From: Stigmatella erecta
Lineage (GTDB): Bacteria; Myxococcota; Myxococcia; Myxococcales; Myxococcaceae
Direction of reading: 5' to 3'
DNA: 64,000 nucleotides
Assembly (NCBI RefSeq): GCF_900111745.1
Contig: NZ_FOIJ01000008.1
Span: 124,001-188,000 of the forward strand
Both the position numbers and the translations under genes were made by a program. The notes under the pieces were generated by a model, which saw only the letters and a list, made by a program, of their open reading frames with translations, ran no database searches and was not told the origin of the DNA. Shown piece by piece: positions 39,477 through 49,089 of the stretch. Each line of letters begins with the position of its first letter. Within the stretch, counting starts at the first letter, position 1.

Positions 39477-40499
39477 ATGCGCCGGAGGCCCTGGGCATTC
39501 CTGGCGGTCTCCCTGGGGCTGCACGGCCTGGTGCTGGGGGGCCTCGCGTGGAGGGCTCCCAGGAGGCCCGTCTCCTCCCGCACCCCTCCGGCTCCCCTGT
39601 GGATGGAGGTTCGGGAGGCGCCTCCGCCTCCACCCGCCGGGCCCGCTGCTCCCGCGCCCGCCCCGTCCAAGCCCATCGCGTCCTCCTCACCGAAGGGGCG
39701 CGGAGAGGCTCCCCGGCAGGCGCTCCCCTCGCCGCCGGCCGCCGTTCCCCCGCAGGGGCCCGGCGGGGAGGCAGTTCCCTCCTCACCGGAGGCTCCCCTC
39801 GCCTCGGACGTTCCCCGGCGGCCCTTCCTGGTGCCTGTGGTGCCTGCCCTCCCCGTGCCTGCGCCCGTGGAGAAGGGCGAGCAGGCACGGGTGGCCGAGC
39901 GGGTCGATTCGCTGCTGCGCGGGGACCAGGCTGCCGCCCAGGTGAGCCAGGGCCATGTGGATGCCTACTTCGCGCAGCTCCGGCAGGCGATGGCGCAGGG
40001 CGTGGGCGGGCGCGTCCAGGAGGGGGCTCAGGCGCCCCGCGCGTCTCCCCCGGAGGAGACGGGCTTCGTGGAGGACCGCCCCGTGCCGCCGCCCTCCGCC
40101 GACCGCATCGAGGTCGTGGAGCGCTATTCGGCGAACACGCAGGCGGTGAAGCGGGATCCCTTCGGGCTGACGCCAGGGGGGCTGATTGGCCGGGCCCTGG
40201 TGATGCCCATTTTCAGCACGGACCTGGAAGCTCCTGACAGCCGGTTGCCCTTGAGGGCCGTCATCGAGCTGCGGCAGGTCCGCGCGTCCCAGGAGTCCTT
40301 CGCCCGTCTGCTCAAGTCCTCCCAGAACGCGGCCTTCGACGCGCACGTGCTGGCACGGGTTCCCGAGGCGGTGGCCTCCCTGCCGCTGCCGGCCCGGAGG
40401 GTGGGCAGCGCGATGGACGAGGTGTGCAGTGTCTGGTCTTTCGAGGGAACCCCGGAGCCGCCTGCCGTGGTGAGGCTCCGGCTGCTGCGCATCTACTGA
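39477..40499 (+). CDS. TonB-like energy-transducer protein
   Basis: A 340-residue protein laid out like TonB: a single N-terminal membrane anchor (FLAVSLGLHGLVLGGLAW), a long Pro/Ala-rich periplasmic spacer (about 35-125), and a C-terminal globular domain. The end part AFDAHVLARVPEAVASLPLPARR with VWSFEGTPEPP resembles the TonB C-terminal fold but lacks the usual YP box. No exbB/exbD or receptor gene is near. It starts 11 bp after tex, so it may share its transcript. Function inferred from layout only. Confidence 0.65.
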   Translation: MRRRPWAFLAVSLGLHGLVLGGLAWRAPRRPVSSRTPPAPLWMEVREAPPPPPAGPAAPAPAPSKPIASSSPKGRGEAPRQALPSPPAAVPPQGPGGEAVPSSPEAPLASDVPRRPFLVPVVPALPVPAPVEKGEQARVAERVDSLLRGDQAAAQVSQGHVDAYFAQLRQAMAQGVGGRVQEGAQAPRASPPEETGFVEDRPVPPPSADRIEVVERYSANTQAVKRDPFGLTPGGLIGRALVMPIFSTDLEAPDSRLPLRAVIELRQVRASQESFARLLKSSQNAAFDAHVLARVPEAVASLPLPARRVGSAMDEVCSVWSFEGTPEPPAVVRLRLLRIY

Positions 40500-40825
40500 G
40501 CGGCCTCGGCGGCCCCTTTGGACGGAAGGACACTGTCGAAGCGGCCCGTATGACATGGCTTGGCTTGGGGCTCTGGTGAGGCGGGCCTTCCAGCCATAAG
40601 CTGCACCTGGGTGTCTGGTTGCTCCAAAGTGAGGCCGGGCAAGTTCAGGTCAGACCCAAGTGCTGGGCGGGGGATCGTGGAGTGAATGGGTTGGCCATGA
40701 TGCCCATGTTGATACCCATGCGACACGAGGTCTGGAGGACGAGTGGCTCGCTCCCGCACTAGAATAACCGTCCAACCAAGGCCTCGGCTTCACTCCGGCT
40801 CCCTGCTGTCGAGAGGAGCGGACCC
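40500..40825. other. 326-bp intergenic region
   Basis: No convincing gene. TAGAAT at 40760-40765 resembles a -10 element, and GAGGAG precedes the kinase ATG. Codon-like stretches exist on both strands but lack starts and ribosome sites and show no steady third-position GC bias. Confidence 0.5.
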
Positions 40826-42790
40826 ATGAGCCGGGACGCCGTGGCGCGCACGGCCCTCGCGGTGTTCATGGGGGACCGCAAGAAGGACATTCTCGAACGC
40901 TGGCGGAACCGGGTCCGGGAGGGATTGGATCCGCTGCTCGTGCCCAAGGGCTTCCTGGACATGCTCCCGGGGTTCTTCGAGGCCTGGCTCTCCACGCTCA
41001 CGGGGTGGCGGGGGCAGCTGACCCTGGATGCCTCGCTGGAGGCGATCTCCGCGATTCAGCGGTATGGCCGGCACTGCTTTCAGTCGGGCCTGGGCATCGC
41101 GGAGCTGGTGCGCGGCCACCAGCTGCTGCGCGAGACGGTCTTCGATGCCATGGAGGAGGCGCAGGAGCCGCCGGACTTCGCGGCGCTGCGCGTGCTGACG
41201 GGCACGCTGGAGGCGGCCCTGGCGGAGGCCCTGCGCCAGTACACGCAGACGCATGACCAGGCGATGCGCCTCAGCATGGACCAGCGCGTCCTGCGCGAGC
41301 GGGAGGAGGCGCGCCGGAGCCTGCGCGAGCTGGTGGACCTGCTGCCCATCGTCTTCTGGAGCTTCGATCCGAAGGGCGTCTTCACCCTGTCGAAGGGCAG
41401 TGGCCTGGCGGCGGTGGGGCTCATCTCGGATCAGGCCGTGGGCCAGTCCCTCTATGACATGTATGGGGACCGGCCCGAGGTGCTCGACGCCGTCCGGCGG
41501 GCCCTGAAGGGCGAGCGCGTCTCGGTGGAGGTGAAGCTGGGCGAGGCCTGGTTCGACATGCGCTTCCAGCCGCAGTTCGGGCCCCAGGGCCAGGTGACCG
41601 AGGTGCTGGGGTTGTCGCTGGACATCACCGAGCGGCGGCATACCGAGGATGCGCTGCGGAGCACCGAGATGCGCTACCGGCTGGCGACCCTGGCCACCCG
41701 CGACACCGTCTGGGACTGGGACGTGACCGGGCAGAAGCTGCACTGGAGCGACAACGTCCACCGCCTGACGGGCTACCTGCCGGGGGAGATGGAGACCTCG
41801 TTCGAGTGGTGGGGCGAGCGCATGCACCCCGAGGACAGGCCGTCGGTCCACCGGAGCCTCCAGGAGGCCGTCGAGGGCGAGGGGGAGCACTGGGCGTGCG
41901 AGTACCGCTTCCTGCACAAGGATGGCACGTACATCATCCTGGAGGACCGGGGCTACATCGTGCGCGACGCGCAGGGCAAGGCGCTGCGCGTGGTCGGCGC
42001 GCTGGAGGACATCACCCATCGCCGGGTGGCGGAGGAGCGGGCGCGGCGCCGGGCGGAGTTCGAGCAGTACCTCATCGGCATCGTCAGCCACGACTTGCGC
42101 AATCCCCTCAACGCCATCACCCTGGCGTCCACCGTGCTGCTCAAGCGCGAGGGGGTGGAGCCGGCCCAGCAGCAGGTCCTCAACCGCATCCTCTTCAGCG
42201 CCCGGCGCGCCAACCGGATGCTCCGGGACTTGCTGGACTTCACCCAGGCGCGCCTGAGCGGGGGCATTCCGCTCAAGCCCCAGCCGCTGGAGCTGCACGC
42301 CTTCGCGCGGCAGATTTTGGATGAAATCCAGCTGGCCCATCCCAGCCGGCGGCTCATCCTGGAGCAGCGCGGGGACGGCAAGGGCGAGTGGGACTCGGAC
42401 CGCCTGGCCCAGGTCATCACCAACCTGGTGAACAACGCGCTGGCCTACAGCCCGGGCCACTGCCCGGTGCGGGTGCGGACCCGCGGGGAGCGGGACTTCG
42501 TCGTCCTCTCCATCCACAACGACGGGGACCCCATCCCCGCGGAGCTGCTGCCCCGGCTCTTCCAGCCGCTCAAGCGGGGCAGGGCGAAGGAGGGCAAGGC
42601 CCAGGGGTCCATCGGCCTGGGGCTCTTCATCGTGAAGCACATCGTCGAGGCCCACCGGGGGAGCATCTCGGTGCACTCCACCTCGGCGAACGGGACGACC
42701 TTCCTGGTGCGCCTGCCCCGGTACACCCCGCCGCTCGCCGAGGCCACCCCCTCGTCCGGGGAGCTGGTGCCCCGGGACACCCGGCACTGA
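40826..42790 (+). CDS. Soluble PAS histidine kinase
   Basis: A 654-residue cytoplasmic sensor kinase with no transmembrane helix. Residues 1-150 form an all-helical domain like the RsbR N-terminal sensor. Two PAS domains follow (about 165-270, LPIVFWSFDPKGVF; about 285-410, WDWDVTGQKLHWSD with a PAC tail DITHRRVAEERAR). HisKA carries the phospho-His in IVSHDLRNPLN (about 422). The ATPase has NLVNNALAYSP and GLGLFIVKH. No response regulator gene is adjacent, so it is an orphan. It converges with the next gene, 3 bp apart. Confidence 0.92.
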   Translation: MSRDAVARTALAVFMGDRKKDILERWRNRVREGLDPLLVPKGFLDMLPGFFEAWLSTLTGWRGQLTLDASLEAISAIQRYGRHCFQSGLGIAELVRGHQLLRETVFDAMEEAQEPPDFAALRVLTGTLEAALAEALRQYTQTHDQAMRLSMDQRVLREREEARRSLRELVDLLPIVFWSFDPKGVFTLSKGSGLAAVGLISDQAVGQSLYDMYGDRPEVLDAVRRALKGERVSVEVKLGEAWFDMRFQPQFGPQGQVTEVLGLSLDITERRHTEDALRSTEMRYRLATLATRDTVWDWDVTGQKLHWSDNVHRLTGYLPGEMETSFEWWGERMHPEDRPSVHRSLQEAVEGEGEHWACEYRFLHKDGTYIILEDRGYIVRDAQGKALRVVGALEDITHRRVAEERARRRAEFEQYLIGIVSHDLRNPLNAITLASTVLLKREGVEPAQQQVLNRILFSARRANRMLRDLLDFTQARLSGGIPLKPQPLELHAFARQILDEIQLAHPSRRLILEQRGDGKGEWDSDRLAQVITNLVNNALAYSPGHCPVRVRTRGERDFVVLSIHNDGDPIPAELLPRLFQPLKRGRAKEGKAQGSIGLGLFIVKHIVEAHRGSISVHSTSANGTTFLVRLPRYTPPLAEATPSSGELVPRDTRH

Positions 42791-42793
42791 GGC

Positions 42794-43921
42794 TCAGCGC
42801 CCGCGGGAGGGCAGGGGACAGGGCAGCACTTCCCCCGGGAGCTGGGCGGTGCGCTCCAGCAGGGCCTGGAAGCGGGAGGTGCCGTTGCGCGCGTCGAACC
42901 GCGCCGCGAGCTGCTGGGCCTGGGCCTTCACCCAGCCGAGCACGGCCTGCGTGTCATACGCGCCCTGGGCCTGGTAGAGCGCGAAGCCCTTGGGCAGGCG
43001 CAGGGGGACCGTCTCCCGGTCCGCCGCCTGGAGGCGGCTCCAGAGGAAGCTCGCCGCGGCGAGGAAGGTGAAGCGGTCGCGGTGGCTCGCGTGGTCCAAC
43101 GCCCAGCCGAGGTGCCGCTCGAACAGCGCCAGCGCGGGGGCGAGGTTGTCGGTGAGCACCAGGAACTCCAGGTGCTCGCCCACCGTGGCCAGGAAGTCCC
43201 GGTTGCGGTGGATGAGCGGGTAGCCGAGCTGGTGGAAGCGCAGCGCCTCGTCCAATTCGCCCAGCTTGAACAGCGGGTAGAGCAGGCTGCCGTAGGTGAG
43301 GTGGGGAACCTCCGCGCAGCCCTGGTGGCCCTGGAGGATGGGGGCGGCCTTCTGCCAGGCGCGCAGGTACTCGCCCCGGTCGATGTGGTAGTCGATTTCG
43401 TCGTCGAGCTCGCACGCGGGACAGTCGGTGAGGTGGTCCCGGGGCGCCCCCACCCACTGGGCCCAGTAGGCCTCCGCCTCGGCCGCGTCGCCCATGTCCC
43501 GCGCGGTCTGGTAGCGCAGCTTGAGCACGGCCCGCTTGCCGGCGCTCGCCCGGGCGTAGGTGTCCTCGATGTCGGCCAGGGCCTCTTGAATCTTCGGGCG
43601 GCTGATGTGGGGGAACTCGTCCAGGCGGCCCACCACCCACTTCTGCTTCCACAGCAGCAGGCCGTCATCGAAGCGGTCCGGGTGCTTCTTCTGCTGGGCC
43701 CGGCACCAGGCGAAGGCCACCAGGGCCTTGTCCGGGTACCCGCCGAAGGTGGCCGCATCGATGAGCGCGTCGCGCACCTCGAAGGCCAGCGCCAGGTCAC
43801 CGTGGACCTCGGCCATCCGCGCCGCTTCCTCCAGGGCCATCACCTTGGCCTCGCCGGGGCGCTGGCGGGCCGCGCGCGCCTGGAGCTCCTCCACCTGGGT
43901 GCGCCAGTCCGGGGCGGTCAA
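42794..43921 (-). CDS. Helical-repeat (TPR-like) protein coupled to HSP90-type chaperone
   Basis: A 375-residue protein that is helical throughout, with repeated short helix pairs of TPR style (ALAFEVRDALIDAATFGG, LALFERHLGWALDHAS, ALRFHQLGYPLIHR) but no textbook TPR consensus. A Cys pair (CPACELDDEID) could bind metal. The TTG start overlaps the stop of the upstream HSP90-type gene (TTGA), so both are made together. Eukaryotic HSP90 works with TPR co-chaperones; an analogous partnership here is an attractive inference, not shown. Confidence 0.7.
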   Translation of the reverse strand: MTAPDWRTQVEELQARAARQRPGEAKVMALEEAARMAEVHGDLALAFEVRDALIDAATFGGYPDKALVAFAWCRAQQKKHPDRFDDGLLLWKQKWVVGRLDEFPHISRPKIQEALADIEDTYARASAGKRAVLKLRYQTARDMGDAAEAEAYWAQWVGAPRDHLTDCPACELDDEIDYHIDRGEYLRAWQKAAPILQGHQGCAEVPHLTYGSLLYPLFKLGELDEALRFHQLGYPLIHRNRDFLATVGEHLEFLVLTDNLAPALALFERHLGWALDHASHRDRFTFLAAASFLWSRLQAADRETVPLRLPKGFALYQAQGAYDTQAVLGWVKAQAQQLAARFDARNGTSRFQALLERTAQLPGEVLPCPLPSRGR

Positions 43922-45759
43922 TGCAGGCCTCCCCGCCCGGGGGGCGGCTCGGTGCCCTCCAGCCGCGCCGCGATGAGCCCCAGCAGGCCCTGGTTGAGCA
44001 GCGCCATCTCCCGGGCGTTCAGCGGCCGGTGGCCCAGGAGCAGCGCCTGCACGTACAGCATCTCCACCGAGAGCTTCACCAGGTTCGGGTCCGTCACCGC
44101 CGCGAGCCTGCGCACCACGGGGTTGTGGAAGTTGAAGGTGAGCAGCGGCGCGTCAGGGCCAGGGGCGCTGCCCGAGAGCACCCCCTCCACCATGGAGGAG
44201 TACAGGTCATCGCTCTCCTCGCGCGCCCGCTCCGCGTCCCGCCGGAAGGCGCTGCCCGTGTCCGAGCTGTAGAGGGTGGGCACCTCCTTGGGGCGGAACT
44301 TCTTCACCACCACCCCGCAGCCGAAGGGCCGCAGCACCTCCTCGGCCCGCCGCAGCAGGGCGAAGACCGTTTCCCGCTCGTCCAGCGACAGCTCGTCGAA
44401 GTTCTGCGGCAGGTCCGAGGCGGAGAAGCGCTCCACCTGCGTGTCCGGGAAGACGCGGGGCAGCTTCTCCAGCAGGTCCGCGTCGTACACGTAGGCGGCG
44501 TTCAGCACGCACAGGTCCTGGGCGGCGGCCACGCGCGACACCTGCCGGAACTCGTCCAGGGAGGGCACGTAGCGCACCAGGGAGGCGTTCTTCCGGTAGT
44601 CCGCCAGCGTCATGGCGCCCAGGGAGGTCTCGAAAGGCAGCCAGTCGATGATGAGCCGGTAGAAGTCATCGTCATCCAGGGCGAGTGCCTTCATGGAGAG
44701 GGCGTGCAGCTGGATGAGTCCCTGGAGCGCGCGCGGGTCTTCCCGGGCCAGGTCCACCAGGTAGCGCCGCAGGGCCTGGCCCAGGGTCTCGCGTGCCTGG
44801 GCAAGCGTGTCATTCTCGTAGAAGGACTCGCGGCTGGCGGTGGGGCGCAAGCCGTTGGCGTTCACCACGCACTTCACGAAGAAGGCCCACTCGGGCAGCA
44901 GGTTCTCCGCGCTCTCGGACAGCAGCATGTGCTTGAGGTACACGCGGTGCTTCTGCTTGGCGTTGTAGTGCGGGCTGAAGGGCAGCACGAAGGCCACCCC
45001 CTCCACGTCCCCCGCCGGGGACTTCAGCGGGATGCAGTCGATGAAGCTCATCCCGAACACCTCCCGCCCATAGGCCAGCAGCGCCTCCCGCCGCTCCGGG
45101 GCGCTCGCGTAGGCGCGGCGCCAGGGCGGGCCCTCCGGGTTGATGCGTGCGGTCTGGCCGTTGGCGGTCAAATGAATGGGGAAGGGCAGGAGGCTGCCGT
45201 AGTGCAGCGCCAGCTCCCGGACGCGCTGAGGGGTGAAGAGCGCGGCCACATCGGGGCGGGCCACGAGGAACACCTGGGTGCCCGGCCGCTCCAGTGGGTG
45301 GTCCGAGGGCCGCACGGTGTAGGTGCCATCATGACGGCCCCGCCACTCCATGGTGGGGGAGGGCTCCCGGGCGGAGCGCGTCACCACGAGCACCTCGTCG
45401 CACACCATGAAGCAGGAGAGCAGGCCAATGCCGAACTGGCCGATGAAGTCCCCCCGCCGCTCGGCGAGCACCTCCCGCTTGGAGCTCTCCCCGATGGTGG
45501 CCAGGAAGCGGTGGATCTCCTCCTCCGTCAGCCCGATTCCGTCGTCACGGAAGAGCAGGGTGGGGGGGCCCCCGTCCTGCTTCTCGATGAGTTCGATCTG
45601 GACGCTGCCCTCATGGCCGGGCTCAACGTGCTGCCGGGCCCGGATGGCGTCCGTGGCGTTCTGGAGCAGCTCCCGGAGGTAGACGTCCGGCGAGCTGTAG
45701 AGGTGGTGGGACAGGAGGTCGATGACCCCGCGGAGGTTGATTTGGAATCGGTGGTCCAC
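43918..45759 (-). CDS. HSP90-family ATPase (short HtpG-like type)
   Basis: A 613-residue GHKL chaperone. The N-domain shows YLRELLQNATDAI (E30, N34, D37), RDDGIGLT and IGQFGIGLLSCF, the ATP-binding motifs of HSP90. The middle domain keeps the Arg of RPTASRESFYEN. The start LRGVIDLLSHHLYSSPDVY differs from classical HtpG and fits a distinct bacterial HSP90-type group, so a canonical htpG may exist elsewhere. GTG 45759 is chosen because homology begins at VDHRFQINLRG; there is no nearby ATG. Divergent from the TerB/LETM1-like gene, 163 bp away. Confidence 0.9.
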   Translation of the reverse strand: MDHRFQINLRGVIDLLSHHLYSSPDVYLRELLQNATDAIRARQHVEPGHEGSVQIELIEKQDGGPPTLLFRDDGIGLTEEEIHRFLATIGESSKREVLAERRGDFIGQFGIGLLSCFMVCDEVLVVTRSAREPSPTMEWRGRHDGTYTVRPSDHPLERPGTQVFLVARPDVAALFTPQRVRELALHYGSLLPFPIHLTANGQTARINPEGPPWRRAYASAPERREALLAYGREVFGMSFIDCIPLKSPAGDVEGVAFVLPFSPHYNAKQKHRVYLKHMLLSESAENLLPEWAFFVKCVVNANGLRPTASRESFYENDTLAQARETLGQALRRYLVDLAREDPRALQGLIQLHALSMKALALDDDDFYRLIIDWLPFETSLGAMTLADYRKNASLVRYVPSLDEFRQVSRVAAAQDLCVLNAAYVYDADLLEKLPRVFPDTQVERFSASDLPQNFDELSLDERETVFALLRRAEEVLRPFGCGVVVKKFRPKEVPTLYSSDTGSAFRRDAERAREESDDLYSSMVEGVLSGSAPGPDAPLLTFNFHNPVVRRLAAVTDPNLVKLSVEMLYVQALLLGHRPLNAREMALLNQGLLGLIAARLEGTEPPPGRGGLH

Positions 45760-45922
45760 GCTCGGCCGGAGCGTAGCGCACCCCTTGCCCGGGCTGGGGC
45801 CGGAAGGTGGCCCCCGGTTGGCTACCCCGCATTCCCCGGGAGACGAGGTTGTTATTGGGAAGGCAGGTGGGGTATTCCCGAAGCTGACGCGGGGCGTTGC
45901 GCGTCCTCGGGTGAAAACGGTC

Positions 45923-47359
45923 ATGGATTTCGGCAAGGCGGGTTGGCTCTCCTCGATCATCGAGGAGGCGGTGGCGGCACATCCGCCCGCACCGTCCCCG
46001 GTGCCGCCGGGGGACCGCTCCGGCTATGCCCGGGCCCGGGCGTACCTGCGCCAGACGCTCCGGGTCAGTGGCCTGCTCCATGGGCCCGTGCTCGAGGACC
46101 GGCCGGCAGAGGCTGGGGCGGAGCCCGCCGCCGAGACGCGGCTGTTCCTGTCGCTGGTGCGCACGCTGGCGCGGATGGCGCTGGACATCGCGTCGCTGAC
46201 GGGCGCGCCCGCGGGCCCGCGCCCGGAGCAGCTCTTCCTGCTGTTCGCCGTGTTCTCCGGGGAGCTGGAGGTGGCCGAGGCCCTGGACGCGAGGCTCCAG
46301 GCGAAGCACGAGGTGCCGCGGCGCCTGCACGGCAAGGTGGAGAGCGCGCTGGCGCGGCGCGCCCTGTCCCTGGCGGGAGACCCCGTCTATGGGCTCGTGC
46401 TCCACAACGGGGCGCTGTACCTGGACGCGCAGCTGTTCGGACGGCAGGCCATCGCCTACTTCGCCCGGGGCCGGCTGGGGCGCCGGGCGGCGCAGCGGCG
46501 CAGCGGCCTCGTGGCCCACCAGAAGGCCCTCCTGGTGCAGGTGCTGGCGGGGCTCTCCGCCGCGGACCACATGCCCAGCTACGCCTCGCGCCGCGCCATC
46601 CTCCGGCAGGTGGAGGGGTTGATGCTGCCGGAGTCCATCGCCTCCGGGCTGCGGGGCGCGGTAAAGAAGTCCTTCGAGCACCGGCTGGACGTGCGGGCCC
46701 GGGTGGCGGGCGTCCGGAGCCCGGACACGCGGCACTTCCTCCTGGAGCAGGCGCTGCTGGCCTCGCTGGTGGATGGGCAGCGCTCGTCCGGAGAGCGCCG
46801 CTTCATCCGGGAGCTGGCGGAGGGCCTGGGCGTCCCCGAGGCCGAGCTGCACCGCCTGGAGCTGGAGACGGTGGGCTTCTACGCGAGCCACCGCTCGGTG
46901 GTGGATGTGTTCACGGCCCCCGCCACCGCGAGCCTGCTGGGCGAGGACTTCATTCTCCGGACGCAGGCGGTGCTGGAGAAGAACTTCCAGGCGCTGATGC
47001 AGGAGGCGCGGGAGACGGGCGACCTGGCGGTGCTGCTGGCCAAGGCGGTGCGGGGGCAGAAGCTCACGGCGGACGAGCGCCGGCGGATGCGGGAGCAGCT
47101 CATCGACGTGGCCAAGGTGATTCCGGCGCTGGCCATCTTCGCCGCCCCCGGCGGGCTGCTGCTGCTGCTGGCCGTGGCCAAGGTGCTGCACATCAACCTG
47201 CTGCCCAGCGCCTTCCAGGCCCTGTCGGCGACCACCCTCGTCCCGGTGGAGACGGCCCCCGAGGGCACGCCCGTGCCGGGGCCGCGCGCCCAGGCCCTGG
47301 CCGGGCCGCAGGACGAGGCGCCGCTCGAGGCCCCTGCCCAGAGCCGGCGCTGCGGCTGA
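45923..47359 (+). CDS. TerB-like / LETM1-like domain protein
   Basis: A 478-residue protein. The first 270 residues are helical and unassigned. Residues about 270-320 (FLLEQALLASLVDGQRSSGERRFIRELAEGLGV) resemble a TerB-like acidic helical domain. The C-terminal third contains KLTADERRRMREQLIDVAK and PALAIFAAPGGLLLLLAVAK with LLPSAF, closely recalling the LETM1 membrane segment of mitochondrial ion-homeostasis proteins. A membrane-edge protein is therefore likely. The start is ATG 45923; an in-frame GTG at 45911 is possible. It faces the HSP90-type operon across a shared promoter region. Confidence 0.72.
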   Translation: MDFGKAGWLSSIIEEAVAAHPPAPSPVPPGDRSGYARARAYLRQTLRVSGLLHGPVLEDRPAEAGAEPAAETRLFLSLVRTLARMALDIASLTGAPAGPRPEQLFLLFAVFSGELEVAEALDARLQAKHEVPRRLHGKVESALARRALSLAGDPVYGLVLHNGALYLDAQLFGRQAIAYFARGRLGRRAAQRRSGLVAHQKALLVQVLAGLSAADHMPSYASRRAILRQVEGLMLPESIASGLRGAVKKSFEHRLDVRARVAGVRSPDTRHFLLEQALLASLVDGQRSSGERRFIRELAEGLGVPEAELHRLELETVGFYASHRSVVDVFTAPATASLLGEDFILRTQAVLEKNFQALMQEARETGDLAVLLAKAVRGQKLTADERRRMREQLIDVAKVIPALAIFAAPGGLLLLLAVAKVLHINLLPSAFQALSATTLVPVETAPEGTPVPGPRAQALAGPQDEAPLEAPAQSRRCG

Positions 47360-47539
47360 GCGGCGTCATGACGCGGGGCGCTGGCGCATTGCGTCTGATC
47401 GCTGGCCAACGCTGAGCGGGCCTCCTCGTTCGACGGCCGGGCGCGCGCGTTTCTAGCATCGCCCCGCGCACGGCTTGCCCGGCCCCCACGGTTTGTACGT
47501 ATCGTGCGCTTCCCCAACACACGAAAGCCAGGTCCCGCG

Positions 47540-49066
47540 ATGACGAAGATCTATGAAGCCCCCGGACAGCCGGGCAGCAAGATCCAGTTCTCCAGCCGCT
47601 ATGGCAATTACATCGGCGGAGAGTTCGTTCCTCCCTCCAAGGGCCAGTACTTCGAGAACATCTCGCCGGTGACGGGCCGGCCGTTCTGCGAGGTGGCCCG
47701 CTCCAACCACGACGACATCGAGAAGGCCCTGGACGCGGCCCACAAGGCGAAGACCGCCTGGGGCAAGACGTCCGTCACCCAGCGCGCGGAGGTGCTCAAC
47801 AAGATCGCCGACCGGATGCAGGCCAACCTGGAGATGCTCGCGGTGGGCGAGACGTGGGACAACGGCAAGCCCATCCGCGAGACGCTCGCGGCGGACCTGC
47901 CGCTGGCCATCGACCACTTCCGCTACTACGCCGGCTGCATCCGCGCCCAGGAAGGCACCATGGGCGAGCTGGACGAGAACACCGTCTCGTACCAGTTCCA
48001 CGAGCCGCTGGGCGTGGTGGGGCAGATCATCCCCTGGAACTTCCCGCTGCTCATGGCGGCCTGGAAGCTGGCGCCCGCGCTGGCGGCCGGCAACTGCGTC
48101 GTCATCAAGCCCGCGGAGCAGACGCCGGTCACCCTGCTCAAGCTCATGGAGCTGGTGGGCGACCTGCTGCCCGCGGGTGTCGTCAACGTGGTGAACGGCT
48201 TCGGCATCGAGGCGGGCAAGCCGCTCGCGAGCAACAAGCGCATCGCGAAGATCGCCTTCACGGGTGAGACGACGACGGGCCGGCTCATCATGCAGTACGC
48301 CTCCGAGAACCTCATCCCGGTGACGCTGGAGCTGGGCGGCAAGTCGCCCAACATCTTCTTCTCGGACGTGTTCGACAAGGACGACGACTTCGCGCAGAAG
48401 GCGCTGGAGGGCTTCGCCATGTTCGCCCTCAACCAGGGCGAGGTGTGCACCTGCCCGTCGCGCGCGCTCGTGCAGGAGCGCTTCTACGAGGCGTTCGTCC
48501 AGAAGGCGGTGGAGCGCACGAAGAAGATCGTCCAGGGCAACCCGCTGGACACCCGGACGATGCTCGGCGCCCAGGCGTCGAATGATCAGCTGGAGAAGAT
48601 CCTCTCGTACATCGACATCGGCAAGAAGGAGGGCGCCAAGGTGCTCACCGGCGGTGGCCGGGCCTCGATGCAGGGCGCGCTGGCGGAGGGCTACTACGTG
48701 GAGCCCACCATCTTCGAGGGCACCAACCGGATGCGCGTCTTCCAGGAGGAGATCTTCGGCCCGGTGGTCTCGGTGGCCAAGTTCAAGGACATGGAGGATG
48801 CCGTCGCCACCGCCAACGACTCGCTCTACGGCCTGGGCGCCGGCGTGTGGACGCGCGACACCAACACGGCCTATCGCATGGGCCGCGCCATCCAGGCCGG
48901 CCGCGTGTGGGTGAACTGCTACCACCTGTACCCGGCGCACGCCGCGTTCGGGGGTTACAAGCAGTCGGGCATCGGCCGCGAGACGCACAAGATGATGCTC
49001 AGCCACTACCAGCAGACGAAGAACATGCTGGTGAGCTACGACCCGAAGCCGATGGGCTTCTTCTAG
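47540..49066 (+). CDS. aldB: NAD(P)-dependent aldehyde dehydrogenase, AldB type
   Basis: A 508-residue ALDH. The catalytic Cys lies in [17 protein letters not shown], the general-base Glu in LELGGKSPN, and the cofactor motif in [17 protein letters not shown]. This wording and length match E. coli AldB and Pseudomonas ExaC acetaldehyde dehydrogenases. It is followed 23 bp later by a DUF779 gene, a common partner of this ALDH subgroup. ATG 47540 has no strong ribosome site; a longer start would add only a short unlikely tail. Confidence 0.93.
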   Translation: MTKIYEAPGQPGSKIQFSSRYGNYIGGEFVPPSKGQYFENISPVTGRPFCEVARSNHDDIEKALDAAHKAKTAWGKTSVTQRAEVLNKIADRMQANLEMLAVGETWDNGKPIRETLAADLPLAIDHFRYYAGCIRAQEGTMGELDENTVSYQFHEPLGVVGQIIPWNFPLLMAAWKLAPALAAGNCVVIKPAEQTPVTLLKLMELVGDLLPAGVVNVVNGFGIEAGKPLASNKRIAKIAFTGETTTGRLIMQYASENLIPVTLELGGKSPNIFFSDVFDKDDDFAQKALEGFAMFALNQGEVCTCPSRALVQERFYEAFVQKAVERTKKIVQGNPLDTRTMLGAQASNDQLEKILSYIDIGKKEGAKVLTGGGRASMQGALAEGYYVEPTIFEGTNRMRVFQEEIFGPVVSVAKFKDMEDAVATANDSLYGLGAGVWTRDTNTAYRMGRAIQAGRVWVNCYHLYPAHAAFGGYKQSGIGRETHKMMLSHYQQTKNMLVSYDPKPMGFF

Positions 49067-49089
49067 ACGGCAGCCCGAAGGGAGGCACC

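Noticed and set aside
40500-40825. Possible protein fragment on the plus strand ending near 40760 (text such as MRHEVWRTSG)
   Set aside because: No start, no ribosome site, mixed codon bias and no recognised family; it could be a decayed gene but the sequence alone does not support it.
47410-47440. Sigma-54-like GG-N10-GC spacing upstream of aldB
   Set aside because: The flanking bases do not match TGGCAC or TTGC; spacing alone is expected by chance in GC-rich DNA.
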